Origin: Chrysopilus asiliformis
Taxonomy: Eukaryota > Arthropoda > Insecta > Diptera > Rhagionidae
Reading direction: 5' to 3'
Assembly (NCBI GenBank): GCA_964034945.1
Contig: OZ035961.1
Coordinates: 3,392,001-3,456,000 of the forward strand
Length of the DNA: 64,000 bases
The notes under the pieces were generated by a model that made no database searches, was not told the origin of the DNA, and saw only the letters and a list, made by a program, of their open reading frames with translations. Shown one piece after another: positions 11,901 through 21,906 of the stretch. How positions within the stretch are numbered: position 1 is the first letter of the stretch; each line of letters opens with the position of its first letter. Position numbers and translations under genes: made by a program.

Positions 11901-14900
11901 TGATCAGTAAAAATATGTCCTGTGAGTTTAATAAATAGAAAAGTTCAATTTTTATATAACTTTAAATAAGTCGTTTATCGTCAAAAGAGATTTCTAAAAA
12001 TATTCTAGGGTATTTCTAAAACTATTTTATAGATATATATTTATAAATCACAAACAATCATCGGAAAATTTCAGATAAAAAAAATTCTTTCCAAATGAGA
12101 TAAAAAGAAAACCTCAGCAAACCTAATGATGGCAATTACGCGAAATTTGAATTTGCTTTGATATTTGTTTCATTGAAGTGTTAATTATTTTTCACATAAA
12201 TTAGCAATTTACGCGTGAGAAATCTTGATGAAAATTTTTCCAAAGTCAAAAAAAAATGCATCTGCAATTAAACATTTGAACCCAATTACTGAAATTCTCA
12301 AATGTATCAATCCTAAGCCCTAAGAATTTTCATTCTTAAAACCTTTTAGCAATTAAAATATAATTGAATTGTGATCAAATGTTTTTAATGTAAATTCGGT
12401 AAAAACCAACTTTTGCGTGATGATGCTATAAAAGAAATGTTTCATCCTTTTTCACCATTTTTTTAAAAGCTTTTTATTTTGGCTTGGTTTTTTATGTCTG
12501 CTTGTCAGGGTTTGTCCTGTAATCGAATTTTTACGGTGTGATTTTTAAATACGACTCCTCAAGTTTTCACGTTTTCCCTTCAAGGTATATATTTGCAGAG
12601 CTAAACAAATAAAAAACCATTTTGCAAATAAGAGCCGTTTGTAAAAACAAAAGTGTCTAAATTTGTTTGGCTGTCTTTAAAAGTCGCGTTGTGCGGCAAC
12701 CCAACGCACTTTGAATGCCATCAATAAAAATGAGAAACGACACAATTTGAATTATTTTCGATATAAAATATTAATTTCTTAAACAATTGTAAAATTGTTC
12801 AATTTTATAAATAGAAAATTGGCATTTAACATTTGAGATTGTTGTGATATTCATTATTTCTTCTAAATGACAAACAATTCACCTGATTTACATTATAAAT
12901 GTATGACAAAATTCTAGTTAACAATTTTAATTACTAAAATTTATGTGTAGGCTTATTAAAATATCAATTTGAATTTTTAAACTTTCAAACAAAAAGTTAT
13001 TGTTCTCGTAATTATTTTGTGTATTTTATTACAAGTTAAGGATTGTCAACTACATTTAATAATTAATTTTTAGGGTTTCGTATACAACAAAATGACAAAA
13101 AGATTCATAAGAGGAAAGTATGCTTTTCGGTTTATCCTGTCACTCACTTGCCTTCTTTTTCTTTTCAATGGTTAATCCTAGGCAAATTGAGTTTAAATTT
13201 TTTTTAAATATCAGTGCCCCCTCTAACCCACCCTAGCATGTAGAAATTGGTATAAACAAAAATATTTTTGTTTTGAAAATTATGGAAATATTAAATTTGG
13301 ATCGATTTGCTTAATTATTCTCACACCCCCATTACTAATTTAAACTGACTTTTTAAAAATTTATTTGATACTAGAATTTGGACCCGGCTTCGCCCGGCTA
13401 AAAGCGCGAGCAGAAAAAAAACTTAGGAAAACTAAATTCAGTTGGTTAAAAATTAGGTAGTGATTAACAAACTAACAAAAAATTCCAGCACTTGCATTCG
13501 GTATTACTTTACCCCCTCCGCTTACTCCCTTACCTCTCGGGCTACTTTTTAATGTGTCTATGTTGGGGCTGGGCCCCCGACGAACATCTATGCCAAATTT
13601 CAGGCCAATCGGTTAAGTAGTTTCCCCGCGAAAGAGTAACATAGCGCAAAAACTAAGTTTCGAAATCACTTTACCCCCTCCCCTTACTCCCCCACCCCTC
13701 GCGATACTTTTCCGTATGCCTATGTTGGAACCAGAACTACCACAGACACTCATGCCAAATTTCAAGTCAATCGGTTCAGCCGTTTTTGCGTGAAAGAGGA
13801 ACAGACAGACAGACACCAACTCATTTTTATATATTAGTATGATTTCTGTTTACAATTTACCGGAAGTAAAATTAACAATGAGTGAAAAAAAATTTCATTT
13901 ATATTCATCAAATATTCAACTCTAGGACAATATTTTCAGTTAAGGTAGGCTGACCATATTTATTTTGGGACTATCCCAGACAAGAAAGGGGGAGGGTAGT
14001 CGAAAGAAAGATGGATGAAATGGACCGATAACAACTTCGGAAATCAAATCCGAGAAAAACAGTGCGGCGTAATGATTCAACTCAAGAGCTACACAGTACC
14101 AAGCGAAAAGTAGCTCAGTTTTTCATGCTCTTCATTTGCCATAAGTAAATGCCACTGAAATTGTCAAAAGCGAAATGTGTCGCAGGAAAAAACTTTTAAG
14201 ATCCATGCACCCCAGATAGAAATTCGTTGGACAAATAAGCCGCAGGCGTAAAAGATGAGATTAACAATAAATGCCTAACTTAAGTAGAGTATATATTGCA
14301 TACTCGGCAATCCTATGTTAGTGTTCAATAAATTATAACCATAAATTAAAAATTCCGGGACAAAAGTTTAGTATCCGGAATGTCAAGACGACATGTTTTA
14401 GCTAATCCGAAACGTATTGTCACCCTAAGTTTAGGTCAATGTCTTAGAATTAATAAAAAAGAAAATTTAGTGAAAACATAGAAAAGTAAATAAAAACGAG
14501 AAACATTTGCCAAATAAAGAAGTTGTGAAGATCAAAGAGCAAAATGTTATCAGATTATCAGTTAAAAGGCCACTTTGTAACTTTTAACTACTTTAATAAT
14601 TTGTTTTATTTGCTCAATCAATAAAAAATATATAAAAAGAGAGAAACAGTGCCTAAAAACAACTAGGGAATTTTTTTTCCAAAGCATTAATGGAAGGAAT
14701 ATTCATACAAAAATGGTTCAGTCTTTGAAATGTAGGATTTGAGTAGGATTTGAAGGGTTTGACGAATCTCCACGTGGATTTTATTTTTTTATTATGGAAG
14801 AAGTACAAAAAAAACTATGCCTTTTGAATGAAATTTAAGATTTTTCACAGATTTTACGATGCTTGATGGATTTTTTAATCATGGGTTGTCCATAAAACAC

Positions 14901-17900
14901 GTCACACTATTAGTTTAACACGTTGGCTACCAGCCAAAAAAACGCTTACTCCGCTAGTATACACTGGGAAAAAACGCAAAAATCATTTCTGTACTTTGTG
15001 AGTCACCGGTGACTCAAACTCTTATTTCACTTTTGCACACAACAAATTTTTCACATGAAATATGCTCCACAAAAAAAACCCGCCTTTGTACCGCACGAGC
15101 GACTGCACTCAACCATGGAACTTGAGAAATTGACGGTAATGACAATAGTGTGTGTACACCGGTGACTCACATTGTCCCTGTGGGTGACACGCTGCGATCA
15201 CCGGTGACTCATATGGTAGCCAACGTGTTAAAACAGCCAGCATGAGGGCGAGGCGGAAGATCGAAACTTCCAAATCAGCGTGACGTATTTCATAGACAAT
15301 GTTTTTTTTTTGTAAATTCCTTGAAAAAAATGGATAATACCAAAAAGTTCAAAAGAATTCACCCAACAATCAGAATAATATCATCTATTGGTCATTTGGG
15401 TGCACCCAACAAATTTCCAACAAGCATAACTGACTTCAGCGTTAAAAGATCAAATTATTAGGGAAGTTAATTTCCGTTCAATTCAAACTGTTGTGACTCT
15501 TTGACATTTTGTTTATTTCAAATGATTTAGCAACTTCCAACAATGGGCAGAACTTATCATAAAAATGTCACTCAAATAACCATAAACGGGATATAAAAAA
15601 ACTTTTCTGTCAAATGCACAAAAAGCACGTGTTGTTTATATTTTTTCTATTTTGATGATAGTAAAATGGGAAAATTGCAGAGAAAGTAATTATGCTAGAA
15701 ATATAATAAATGTAGGCAGTAGTAATTTATGATGAATTTATATGCAAAAGTTTCAGGAACAGCAGCTATAAAAGTTTTTCTGTGGTTACATCACAATGTA
15801 ATAAATATTTACTGATATTGTTTGAAAATAGAAATTATGTCTACTGGTATTGAAATGCAGCAGTTTTTATGTGAAACTGTGAACAGGTGAATAAAAAAAC
15901 TTTTTGTAAAAAAATATTTAAAATTCTTTGGGTTAAAAAGTATGAAATCTAAAATCAAGTGATTATAAAAAATTAGGTACGAAATTCACGTTTCACTATC
16001 AAAACAGCAGCGGAATAAATTCAAATTTTGACAACTTTTGTTAACAACGATAGATTTTTTGAGATAAATTTTTTTAACAAAATTCAAGAAGAATTTCAAG
16101 AGAGAATCGCAAGTGTAAACGAGACCTTAGATTGTTTTCTTTTTATAAAACTACTAGCTTGCATACCCGTCGTTGCCGGGTTAAGTTTTTTCAATTTTTT
16201 TATATGGTCTATATTGGAGCTAAACTTCAGGCTCGGTAGTTTCCCCGCGAAAGGGTAACATAGAGGAAAGTTTCGAGATTACTTTACCCCCTCCCCTTTT
16301 TTTTAAATTTTATTTGATTTTATACTTTTTAGTCTTCGAATATATATCCTTGCCTTTGAGATATCTTTACCTTACGGACTTTTTGACTTCAGAATCGTAT
16401 TCAGCGACCCCAAAAATTCCCAGAGAAGATTTCTTCCGATAAATTTGAGGAAAAAGATAAGCGCGTTACCCTTACAGGACCGTCTGATATCCTTACAAGA
16501 GCGAAGTACTGAAAATATTGTATTGTCACCAGAGTTACGTATGTGTACAAGATTTTAAGTTAATTTGATGAAAGTGGGTCAAAATTAGATTACAAGATTT
16601 TACCCTGACAGAAAGATAGACGGACAAGCAGACAGACAGACAGACGGATAGACGTACAAATTGACGGACAGACAGACAGACGGACGATGGAAATTAAAAC
16701 TTTTGCCACCTTAAGCCTATGTTACACACGGCAATTTTAAGCGGTGACTTTTCTTAAGTATAGGCGAGAGAAGTGAGGGGCCACTGCTTCCCTCACTTCT
16801 CTCGCCTATACTTAAGACAAGTCGCCGCTTAAAGTTGCCGTGTGTAACATAGGCCTTAAACATCCTGATGTAATTAATTTCCTTCTCCAACGACTGTTTC
16901 GATGCATTACATACGGTTTACTATGCAAATCCAAAAACTACATTTCCGGACAGGTTATTCTTTTTTGTTAACACGTTGGCTACCAGCCGAAAAAACGCTT
17001 ACTCCGATAGTATACACTGGGAAAAAACGCAAAAATCATTTCTGTACAATGTGAGTCACCAGTGAACAATACAGACAAAAACGAACAACAAATTTTTCAC
17101 ATGAAATATGCTCCACAAAAAAAACCCCTTTGTACCGCACGAGCAACTGCAATCAACCATGGAACTTGAGAAACTGACGGTAATGACAATAGTGTGTGTA
17201 CACCGGTGACTCACATTGTCCCTGTGGGTGACACGCTGCGATCACCGGTGACTCACATGGCAGCCAACGTGTTAATATGGCTTCAAAATGAATATATCAA
17301 TAAATCATGAAAAACTCTTAAAGGTAATGAAGACACAAAGAGTTTTAAAATCTCTTAAAGCTATCGCTTTAAAAATTCAAAATATTCACAAATAATTTCA
17401 GTACTCATTCATTAATTTTAAATTTAGTCATATTGGCTGTGTTTGTGTTTAAATAAAACGTTTGGTTTCGCGGTTAATATTTAAATAAATAATTATTCGG
17501 AAAACCCACAATTTTAATACTGTTTCGTTGCTAATTCAAGAATTATTTAGAAAGTCATAAGACTTAATGAAATCGCTTAACGTTGACTTGATTTCTTCAA
17601 TTTCGAAAAGTCATTTGCTTGATTTGGTAATTAGTTGAACGTCAGATTGATATCAGAAATCACGAATCGCTTTATATTATTAGAATAAAATAATTTTGTA
17701 TTTCAGGGAAAAATTAAACAATAAGTTACATATTTAACCGATAAATACGAACACGTGAATTTGTTTTCTATTTCTGTTTGTCATTTTCGTTGGAAAAAGT
17801 ATATTAAAACTAATAGGAGGTGTGAATTTCTGATAAGTGCCGTTAATCATTTTTACATGCTTTTTGTTATCTCATAATATTCGATTTATTTTACAACATT

Positions 17901-20900
17901 CGAAATATTTTTTTTTTACCAATGAAATACTCTAGAATCCTTGCCCTTCACAAAAAGGATCACTTAAAATGAACTCGCAATTAAATATTTTTCAGAGCTT
18001 GTTCTTTTGACTGAACCATGAAAAATTTCGAAAATCTTTCACATATCAATGGGAATTGAATGCCATTAACTTTCGCTTGTAACAAATCAACATGTCAAGT
18101 GATGAAAGCGACATTCTACGGAAAATTCCATAAATACAAATAGAACAACTATAGAACAGCTATAAAAGGTAGATAATTTGAATGGATTTTACATCATATG
18201 TAGTTAGGAAAACGCCATGCACTCTCATCTCGTCCCCGTTTTTTTTTTAAACATTTTCTACAGGTGGCATTCATTTGATTGTTTCATACTAGAATTTCCC
18301 GAATCGATATTAGCTCTTCAGGGAAATGCACATCAACAATGAATATCACGTGTAACATAAATATCTACCTGTCACAACGGTTCATGAAGGGTACGTCAGC
18401 CTTTGAATCGGAATTTTTATATGTGTTAAATTATTTCAATATTTCAATTTTATTGTCGTGTGGCAGTAATTCCGTACTAAATTATGAATTAACCCTTCTA
18501 TTCAGTATTTTGAATGCTCGCTCTACACTTTCCCCGATTTAAATCGAACCGAAGTAGCATAGCATTTATGACGACCGCTGGCAGTTAATATGCTTCTTCG
18601 CCATTTTGTGTTGTAATGTAAAAGATTGTACAATTTGAATTTAGATTGTACAACGAAATAAAGTGTAAGGTATAAACGGCGCCTTAGTGTTAGATTTAGA
18701 GTTTCATATATGTAAATATTATTCAATTATTGTCAATCAATGATTTTTAACATAGATTTAAAAACTATTTTTTCTTAGAAGAAAATCTAGTAATGTTGCC
18801 TCCGGCTGATAATAGTTTATGCGTTTTTCAATAACTAATACACCCATACCTCGATATACGGCCGAGATTGGTTCCAAAAATTTAGGCCGTATATCGAAAC
18901 ACCGGAACATTCTTTTAGGAAAGTATTGCATTTATTGATAGCAGTGCATTTCACTAAGGGTATTCACAGTCCTCTTTTAAATTGCGAGTAATTTTACCGC
19001 TCGGTAATTCAGTCAAATTTAACAGATTTTTACCGAGACGGTAATTTGGTTCATGTAAAAATGAATTACCAGATTCGGTAATTGTTTACATGCCTTGAGT
19101 CGTGTTTTCCGGCCCGGTTATTCGGTATCAAGAATCAACCGCGGGTGGCGCTAGTAATGTTTTTAGTTGTCAAATTTTCTCGCTGGTTATCTCATCGGAC
19201 TGCAAATTTTTTCAATTTTGATAGCCGTTGCCACAATAGAAATTCAAAAGAATACATCAAACATGGATTTAAAGGTATGTGACATATTTTACAATCAAAT
19301 TCGCAGTTCATGATTTGTTCACGTATCCAATAAAAGCGCTGTTCTCAAATCTGTGCTGTGGGATGTTCACAGCAGAATATTTTCAGTCTTTTAATATTAC
19401 CGAAAGCACCGAATACCCAAAATTAAAAGAAGACTGTGAATACCCTTAATGTAATATTGTCCGACTTTTGACAGTTTATCGAATCAATGTGCAACGTATT
19501 TCAAAACTGAGACGCAATTCAAAAAGCGGAAGGCCGTAAAACGAGGGGCCGTATATTGATGTATGGGTGTAGTGTACCCAAAAAAAAAACATATGGGATG
19601 GCCATATTACCACTTTTCCGATCTGAATTACATAATGAAAATCTGAAATTCCTGTTTTAAAAGTGCTTAAACACTGAAAATAATGTTACATTTTACAATA
19701 GAACAGAATCGGAAATGCACACTTTTCAGGTGAAAACTTTTTCATTTCAATTTTCATAGAACGTGAATCTACCCCATGGATAGTGCAAGGGCAGTGAAAA
19801 ATCGTAGTTATATTAAACTGCTACCATAATCAATTAAAGAAAAAAATCTAACCGATTTTACAGAAATATGAAGAATATAATCTGAATGAGCCAGTATACA
19901 CGACCACCTATTTACTCTCCTTTTTCCGCTCCTTTTTTTCGTTTATGTTTACAAGCAGATTTTTCAACGAACGTATTTTGGTTCCGTTTGGAATTCGCGA
20001 AAATAGAATTCCACGATGACATTATCTCCACTGCCAAAACAACTATAATCGGAAAACCAAACAACAATTACAGTTGACAAAATATTTAAAATCATAGCAA
20101 CGAAACGCATAGCCAGGAAATACCTTAACAACCAATCAGGCACCGTTCCGCTTTATTTTCACGGTGGGAATTTTAGTTTTCGTTCGTCTTTTCCTATCGT
20201 CAATCCCACAGTACCCCGCGCCATTCAACTTTAACGAAACGAACGAAAACACGTCGCGTCTAAACAGGCTCAATGGGAAAATTACCTTGGTTAATTGGAA
20301 AAATGCAATAACTTTTAAAAAAAATCATTATTTTGCTATCAAAACAAAAAATAATAATTTTAAACGGTAAATACCACCAAAATCAATTAAGGGGATGGAT
20401 GAGTTTCACAGAAATTTCATATGTGTTACCCTACAAAACGAAGTAATTTAAAAAGTTTAACGAGTAATTTCCTAGTGAGTCATGAGATGGGGAAATAAAT
20501 CAAGCAATCAACTCTGACTCTCATAAAACTTCAATAAAAGTTCAATTTTCTGTGAAGGAAATTGAAAATGGATCATTTTGAGGATACAAACCCAAACTTA
20601 TGATATATAGTCGGGATATAGTCGGGAGATTCGATATAGTCGGGAGATTCAAATGAAATGTGTCTCAGCTTTTTGGATAGTGTATAAATTTAACAAAAAC
20701 GTGGTATTTTCTAATATGCTTTCGTTCTAAATGCACCATAGAGGTGGATATAAACAATCTGAGGCCTCTAAGTTTGCTTTAAAAAAAATCATGCCCTTTA
20801 TATAAAAAAATCTTATTCGATTTTAGCATGGCGCCATTAGTCTTGCGAAAGGTCCCGGTCGTGTGCCGATGTCCTCCAGCAGAAGCTTGATTTGTTTGGT

Positions 20901-21090
20901 TTTGCGAATATAAATTTTTTGAACAAGGAAAGACGTTCAAATTTGATCTTGCAATGTTATAGCTCTCACGCGTTTGGTTATAAAATTATTTATTTAATAA
21001 AAATAAAAATTACTTACGTTTAGCAGCACTTTGTGTTGTTAAAACAGCAGCAAAAATTAAAATGAGGTAAACGGATGCAATTTGTTTCAT
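2870..21090 (-). CDS. CCHamide (CCHamide-2-like) neuropeptide prohormone, whole gene span
   Basis: CCHamides are 13-residue, C-terminally amidated arthropod peptides with a disulfide ring; they act through bombesin-like GPCRs in gut and brain feeding signals. The gene is read from exon 1 (21090-21018, signal peptide), exon 2 (4197-4088, peptide) and a terminal exon (most simply 2959-2870). Joined at AAA C|GT, the precursor reads ...SAAKR, then GCSMYGHSCYGGHGKR. That is a KR cleavage site, the 13-mer GCSMYGHSCYGGH with its two Cys, a Gly amide donor and a second KR site. The peptide directly follows the signal peptide, as in known CCHamide precursors. The product is about 90 aa with this 3' end. 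Intron 1 is 16.8 kb, holds many MITEs and hosts a gene on the opposite strand. CCHamide-2 rather than -1 is inferred from the GC...YGH.CYGGH pattern. Confidence 0.88.
3000..3110. repeat. Short dispersed repeat, divergent copy
   Basis: The string around GTGCGGCGGCAACG (3055-3070), with the preceding TC.TC..AAAATCG, resembles 12670-12730 (GTGCGGCAACCCAACGCAC). Its minus-strand open frames are therefore probably not an exon. Confidence 0.3.
3446..3458 (-). CDS. Candidate 13-nt microexon of the CCHamide gene
   Basis: On the minus strand TATAG is followed by AGACGACCGCGTG and a strong donor GTAAGA. Read in the phase left by exon 2 it gives RRPR plus one base (G). That base supplies the phase needed by the exon at 1968-1904 (G|AA = Glu). 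Phase agreement and the strong donor are the only evidence. Confidence 0.25.
4088..4197 (-). CDS. CCHamide exon 2: amidated peptide and dibasic sites
   Basis: The acceptor is CTTTTTCCAG (ending 4198) and the donor is GAG|GTGTGT (4087). In the frame set by exon 1 it encodes R-GCSMYGHSCYGGH-GKR and then about 20 residues (SEIVEVFPRSDSTYKQVLDE). Cys2 and Cys9 would form the ring, and Gly14 donates the amide. The exon is 110 nt, phase 1 in and phase 0 out. The other frame of this segment has no such structure. Confidence 0.92.
4440..4860. mobile_element. Degraded MITE (same family as 53348-53903) hosting MITE C
   Basis: The flanks of MITE C copy 1 contain GACAATGAACGTGACCG on the left and, on the right, GAAGTTGATGCAAAATCAAC then CCAATGAATTT. 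Both match the element at 53348-53903. The C element therefore inserted into an older member of that family. Confidence 0.5.
4515..4758. mobile_element. MITE family C, copy 1 (ends GAGGCGTT, AAAT flanks)
   Basis: A 244-bp element begins GAGGCGTTAAAAGTGAGAGT and ends ..TCTAGCTTTTAACGCCTC. Its inverted ends carry the motif TGGACCAACCCACAT. AAAT directly flanks both sides (4511-4514 and 4759-4762). Further copies are at about 51298-51540 and 63587-63832. It is inserted in a degraded copy of the element at 53348-53903. The superfamily is not assigned. Confidence 0.75.
5100..6600. other. CCHamide intron 1, no gene seen
   Basis: AT-rich intron sequence with poly-A/T runs and no feature I can classify. 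At 6063-6160 a less AT-rich patch has an open minus-strand stretch (NQWSWGDDADEKQRTQMTN) ending in TGA, but no acceptor AG precedes it and an A-run abuts it on the plus strand, so it is not called as an exon. Confidence 0.4.
6629..6681 (+). repeat. Short direct repeat just upstream of the nested gene
   Basis: TTTAGTTTAGATACACCACC and TTTAGTTTAGATACAACACA occur about 32 bp apart and end about 35 bp before the ATG at 6716. They lie where the promoter or 5' UTR of the nested gene should be; a regulatory role is only a guess. Confidence 0.35.
6716..8600 (+). CDS. Unrecognised three-exon gene, 113-aa protein, nested in CCHamide intron 1
   Basis: The exons are 6716-6805, 8247-8390 and 8493-8600 (90, 144 and 108 nt). 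Each is a multiple of three, both introns are phase 0, and all four splice sites are GT/AG. Acceptors are pyrimidine-rich (TTTTCCCGTTTCAG and TTTTTTTTATTTCAG) and donors are GTAAAG and GTATTA. Exon 1 reads MSKVNIRIDIRDNKKLSWRE.., exon 2 has a Cys cluster (C-x4-C-x2-C-x6-C: ICSRFYCQKCTKDRRCKHK), and exon 3 begins with a hydrophobic stretch (YKIYLVLFILF) and ends ..KNGERVF before TGA. It has no signal peptide. The Cys spacing could bind a metal, but I recognise no domain. It runs antisense to its host gene. Intron 1 (1441 bp) holds a hAT MITE and a poly-C tract; intron 2 is 102 bp. A fast-evolving or lineage-restricted gene is likely. Confidence 0.7.
7532..7705. mobile_element. hAT-type MITE W, copy 1 (174 bp)
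   Basis: Ends are CAGTGCTCCGCAACC and its inverse GGTTGCGGAGCACTG. An exact 8-bp duplication ATCTAAAG lies at 7524-7531 and 7706-7713. CAGTG ends plus an 8-bp duplication are diagnostic of hAT. Internal GTGTGCC units repeat. It sits in intron 1 of the nested gene. A second copy is at 31091-31324. Confidence 0.88.
7735..8040. mobile_element. Degraded relative of the hAT-like element at 13946
   Basis: Contains GGCCGGGACAGTCCC and, at the far end, TCCAAAATAAATATAGTGAACC. The latter resembles the inverse of the end TGACCATATTTATTTTGGGA at 13950. It is interrupted by the poly-C tract. Confidence 0.4.
7957..7980 (+). repeat. Poly-C tract
   Basis: More than 20 consecutive C, then A and CCC, in otherwise AT-rich DNA inside intron 1 of the nested gene. 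Such tracts are length-unstable and prone to sequencing error. Confidence 0.9.
8601..9549. other. CCHamide intron 1, no gene seen
   Basis: AT-rich sequence downstream of the nested gene. 9395-9490 has short self-complementary pieces (TTTACTG, ACAGTAAA) like a decayed MITE. I saw no clear polyadenylation signal for the nested gene close to its stop. Confidence 0.35.
9553..10032. mobile_element. PIF/Harbinger-type MITE G (480 bp, TTA duplication)
   Basis: Ends CACAGGGACTACATTTACTT and the inverse AATGTAGTCCCTGTG, flanked by TTA on both sides (9550-9552 and 10033-10035). The inner end motif CTGGTATACCAG, itself palindromic, recurs at both ends and near 9890-9930. No transposase-like frame is seen. 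Confidence 0.7.
10170..10561. mobile_element. PIF/Harbinger-type MITE H, copy 1 (392 bp)
   Basis: Ends AGGTGCCGCTCCACATGAGA and the inverse TCTCATGTGGAGCGGCACCT, with TTA on both sides (10167-10169 and 10562-10564). The interior is richer in GC than its surroundings and repeats CTCGCGAG/TCTGCGAG units, including a triplet of GAGCTAGTTTCTGC-like repeats at 10277-10320. A second copy, damaged at its right end, is at 48063-48432. Confidence 0.8.
10562..13368. other. CCHamide intron 1, no gene seen
   Basis: AT-rich. 11095-11460 has inverted pieces (TATTTCATGGAATTTCAT against AAATTCCATGAAATTTTG) suggesting a decayed MITE. 11600-11670 shares GGTCAGTGACAGAGATC with 36270-36320. 12670-12730 resembles 3000-3110. 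Confidence 0.35.
13369..13843 (+). mobile_element. Modular repeat L, divergent copy
   Basis: Begins ACTAGAATTTGGACCCGGCT, carries two units containing AGTTTCCCCGCGAAAGAG / ACTTTACCCCCTCCCC, then a CAGA-repeat, and ends TTTATATATTAGTATGATT. It is the same design as 23265-23761. These read as non-coding repeats of unknown replication class. Confidence 0.65.
13946..14427. mobile_element. hAT-like element Z (482 bp)
   Basis: Ends TAGGCTGACCATAT and the imperfect inverse GTATTGTCACCCTA. The flanks are AGTTAAGG (13938-13945) and AGTTTAGG (14428-14435), an 8-bp duplication with one mismatch. Related end fragments (AGGGTGACCATAC, TATGATCACCCT) occur near 43018 and 52968. Confidence 0.65.
14888..15300. 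mobile_element. MITE with TGTCCATAAA.ACGTCAC ends, interrupted by MITE P copy 1
   Basis: The left end TGTCCATAAAACACGTCAC and right end GTGACGTATTTCATAGACA are imperfect inverses. Piggybac-like MITE P copy 1 is inserted between them. Similar end fragments occur near 52075 and 62655. Confidence 0.5.
14919..15227. mobile_element. piggyBac-like MITE P, copy 1 (309 bp, TTAA)
   Basis: Ends CACGTTGGCTACC and GGTAGCCAACGTG, with TTAA on each side (14915-14918 and 15228-15231). TTAA targets are the hallmark of piggyBac elements. The palindrome GAGTCACCGGTGACTC and shorter forms of it occur three times, once just inside the right end. Confidence 0.8.
15301..16003. other. CCHamide intron 1, no gene seen
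   Basis: AT-rich sequence without a recognisable gene or clear repeat boundary. Confidence 0.35.
16004..16133 (+). mobile_element. Fragment of MITE T (right half)
   Basis: GCGGAATAAATTCAAATTTTGAC.. through AAACGAGACCTTA matches the right half of 32441-32687, ending in the same GTAAACGAG.CC-TTA boundary. The left half is missing. Confidence 0.55.
16152..16310 (+). mobile_element. Modular repeat L, 5' fragment
   Basis: Starts ACTAGCTTGCATACCCGTCG like 23265 and contains one internal unit (AGTTTCCCCGCGAAAGGG, then ACTTTACCCCCTCCCC), after which similarity ends. It abuts the MITE T fragment. Confidence 0.6.
16615..16690 (+). repeat. Impure CAGA/CGGA simple repeat
   Basis: A run of AGACAGACAGACGGA-type units, as found near the 3' ends of several of the dispersed repeats in this window. 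Confidence 0.6.
16714..16855. mobile_element. Foldback MITE (142 bp, TTA flanks)
   Basis: Two arms of about 65 bp are near-perfect inverses (outer AGCCTATGTTACACACGGCA, inner AGGCGAGAGAAGTGAGGG) around a short centre. TTA is adjacent at both ends. It lies just after the CAGA simple repeat. Confidence 0.75.
16972..17271. mobile_element. piggyBac-like MITE P, copy 2 (300 bp, TTAA)
   Basis: Same ends, orientation and internal layout as 14919-15227. TTAA lies at 16968-16971 and 17272-17275. It differs by point changes and a small deletion around 17065, so the copies are separate insertions rather than a recent tandem duplication. Confidence 0.8.
17276..18838. other. CCHamide intron 1, no gene seen
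   Basis: AT-rich sequence. The open frames here lack splice signals or recognisable content. Confidence 0.35.
18841..19569. mobile_element. pogo/mariner-like MITE (TA flanks) with nested insertion
   Basis: Ends CACCCATACCTCGATATACG and the inverse GTATATTGATGTATGGGTG, with TA on each side. It is split by a second inverted-repeat element at 18957-19446. Without that insert the outer element is about 240 bp. Confidence 0.65.
18957..19446. mobile_element. Inner inverted-repeat element (490 bp, TA flanks)
   Basis: Ends AGGGTATTCACAGTCCTC and AAGACTGTGAATACCCT, with TA on each side. The interior repeats TTACCG.(G)GTAA palindromes. It inserted into the element at 18841-19569 and is therefore younger. 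Confidence 0.65.
19570..21015. other. CCHamide intron 1, proximal part
   Basis: Mostly AT-rich. 20598-20652 holds short direct repeats of GATATAGTCGGGAGATTC. A GC-richer patch at 20829-20905, 110 bp below exon 1, has open minus frames but a purine-rich acceptor context, so I did not call an exon. Confidence 0.35.
21018..21090 (-). CDS. CCHamide exon 1: signal peptide
   Basis: The ATG at 21090 begins MKQIASVYLILIFAAVLTTQ SAAK: a Lys near the start, a hydrophobic core and small residues at the cleavage point. The exon has 24 codons plus one base (C) and ends at a strong GTAAGTAA donor (21017-21016). The leftover C joins GT of exon 2 to make the Arg of the first KR site. A T-rich CAG acceptor at 21099-21098, seven bases before the ATG, implies at least one upstream 5' UTR exon, which I did not locate. 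Confidence 0.87.
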
Positions 21091-21802
21091 TTTTAACCTG
21101 AAAAAAATATGAAAAAGAAAAATATATTTTGTGATTTTCTTGAGATGTAGATAAGCTTAATGTTTATATCCTGTATCTCTAACGGTTCTCAAGATATTTG
21201 ACAAAAATTCAGTTTTTTTGAAAATCTCTGAAAAACTATGCACTTTTATGAAAAAATATTTTATGAAAAAGTATTAGAAAATTCGTTTTTGAGGAAATTT
21301 CGCAGTACTAAGTATTTTAGTTCAATCTTTTTCAATTTTTTGATGTTCAACTATCACCAAAGCATTTTACAATTGTTTATCGATATTAACAAATTTTATT
21401 ATTAGAAATTTTAATCATGTTAGGCGATGCATACTATATGTGAGTATACTAAACATTTTACCTCGATAGGAATATTCAATTTTCTCAGTAAAGGATTGTG
21501 TAACACAAAATGACCTATTAATAACAAATTTCGTTTTGATTCACAATGAAAATGTTTTCACAAAGAAGGCATTCTGCCTGTGTGGAATGTTTTCATTAAA
21601 TTTTCATCACAAAAAGAAGTTTTAACTCATTTAAAATTTAATAATATTAAAATAAAGCAGCGGTTATGTTTCGTATGGTGTTGCATATAATTTAATCAGG
21701 AAATTCGGGAAAGCATTTGTCAGGTAGAAAAATTGCCCACAAATGAAAACAGCAAACTATACCAAATAAAGGTGAAGTTGTATGCGTGTCCATTGTACAG
21801 TA

Positions 21803-21906
21803 CACTCGCGATTATATGAACATGAAATTTTAAGCTGTTCATATAACAGAGTCTATGCATTTAATGCAGCCGTTCATATAATAAAATGTTCATATAATTG
21901 CGAGTG
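21803..21906. mobile_element. Small TA-flanked MITE (104 bp)
   Basis: Ends CACTCGCGATTATATGAACA and the inverse GTTCATATAATTGCGAGTG, with TA on both sides. GTTCATATA recurs four times inside. It lies upstream of CCHamide exon 1. Confidence 0.75.

Noticed and set aside
20829..20905. Alternative second exon of the CCHamide gene just below exon 1
   Set aside because: Open in phase 1 and GC-richer, but the acceptor context is purine-rich and the peptide has no processing sites, whereas 4088-4197 encodes the hormone.
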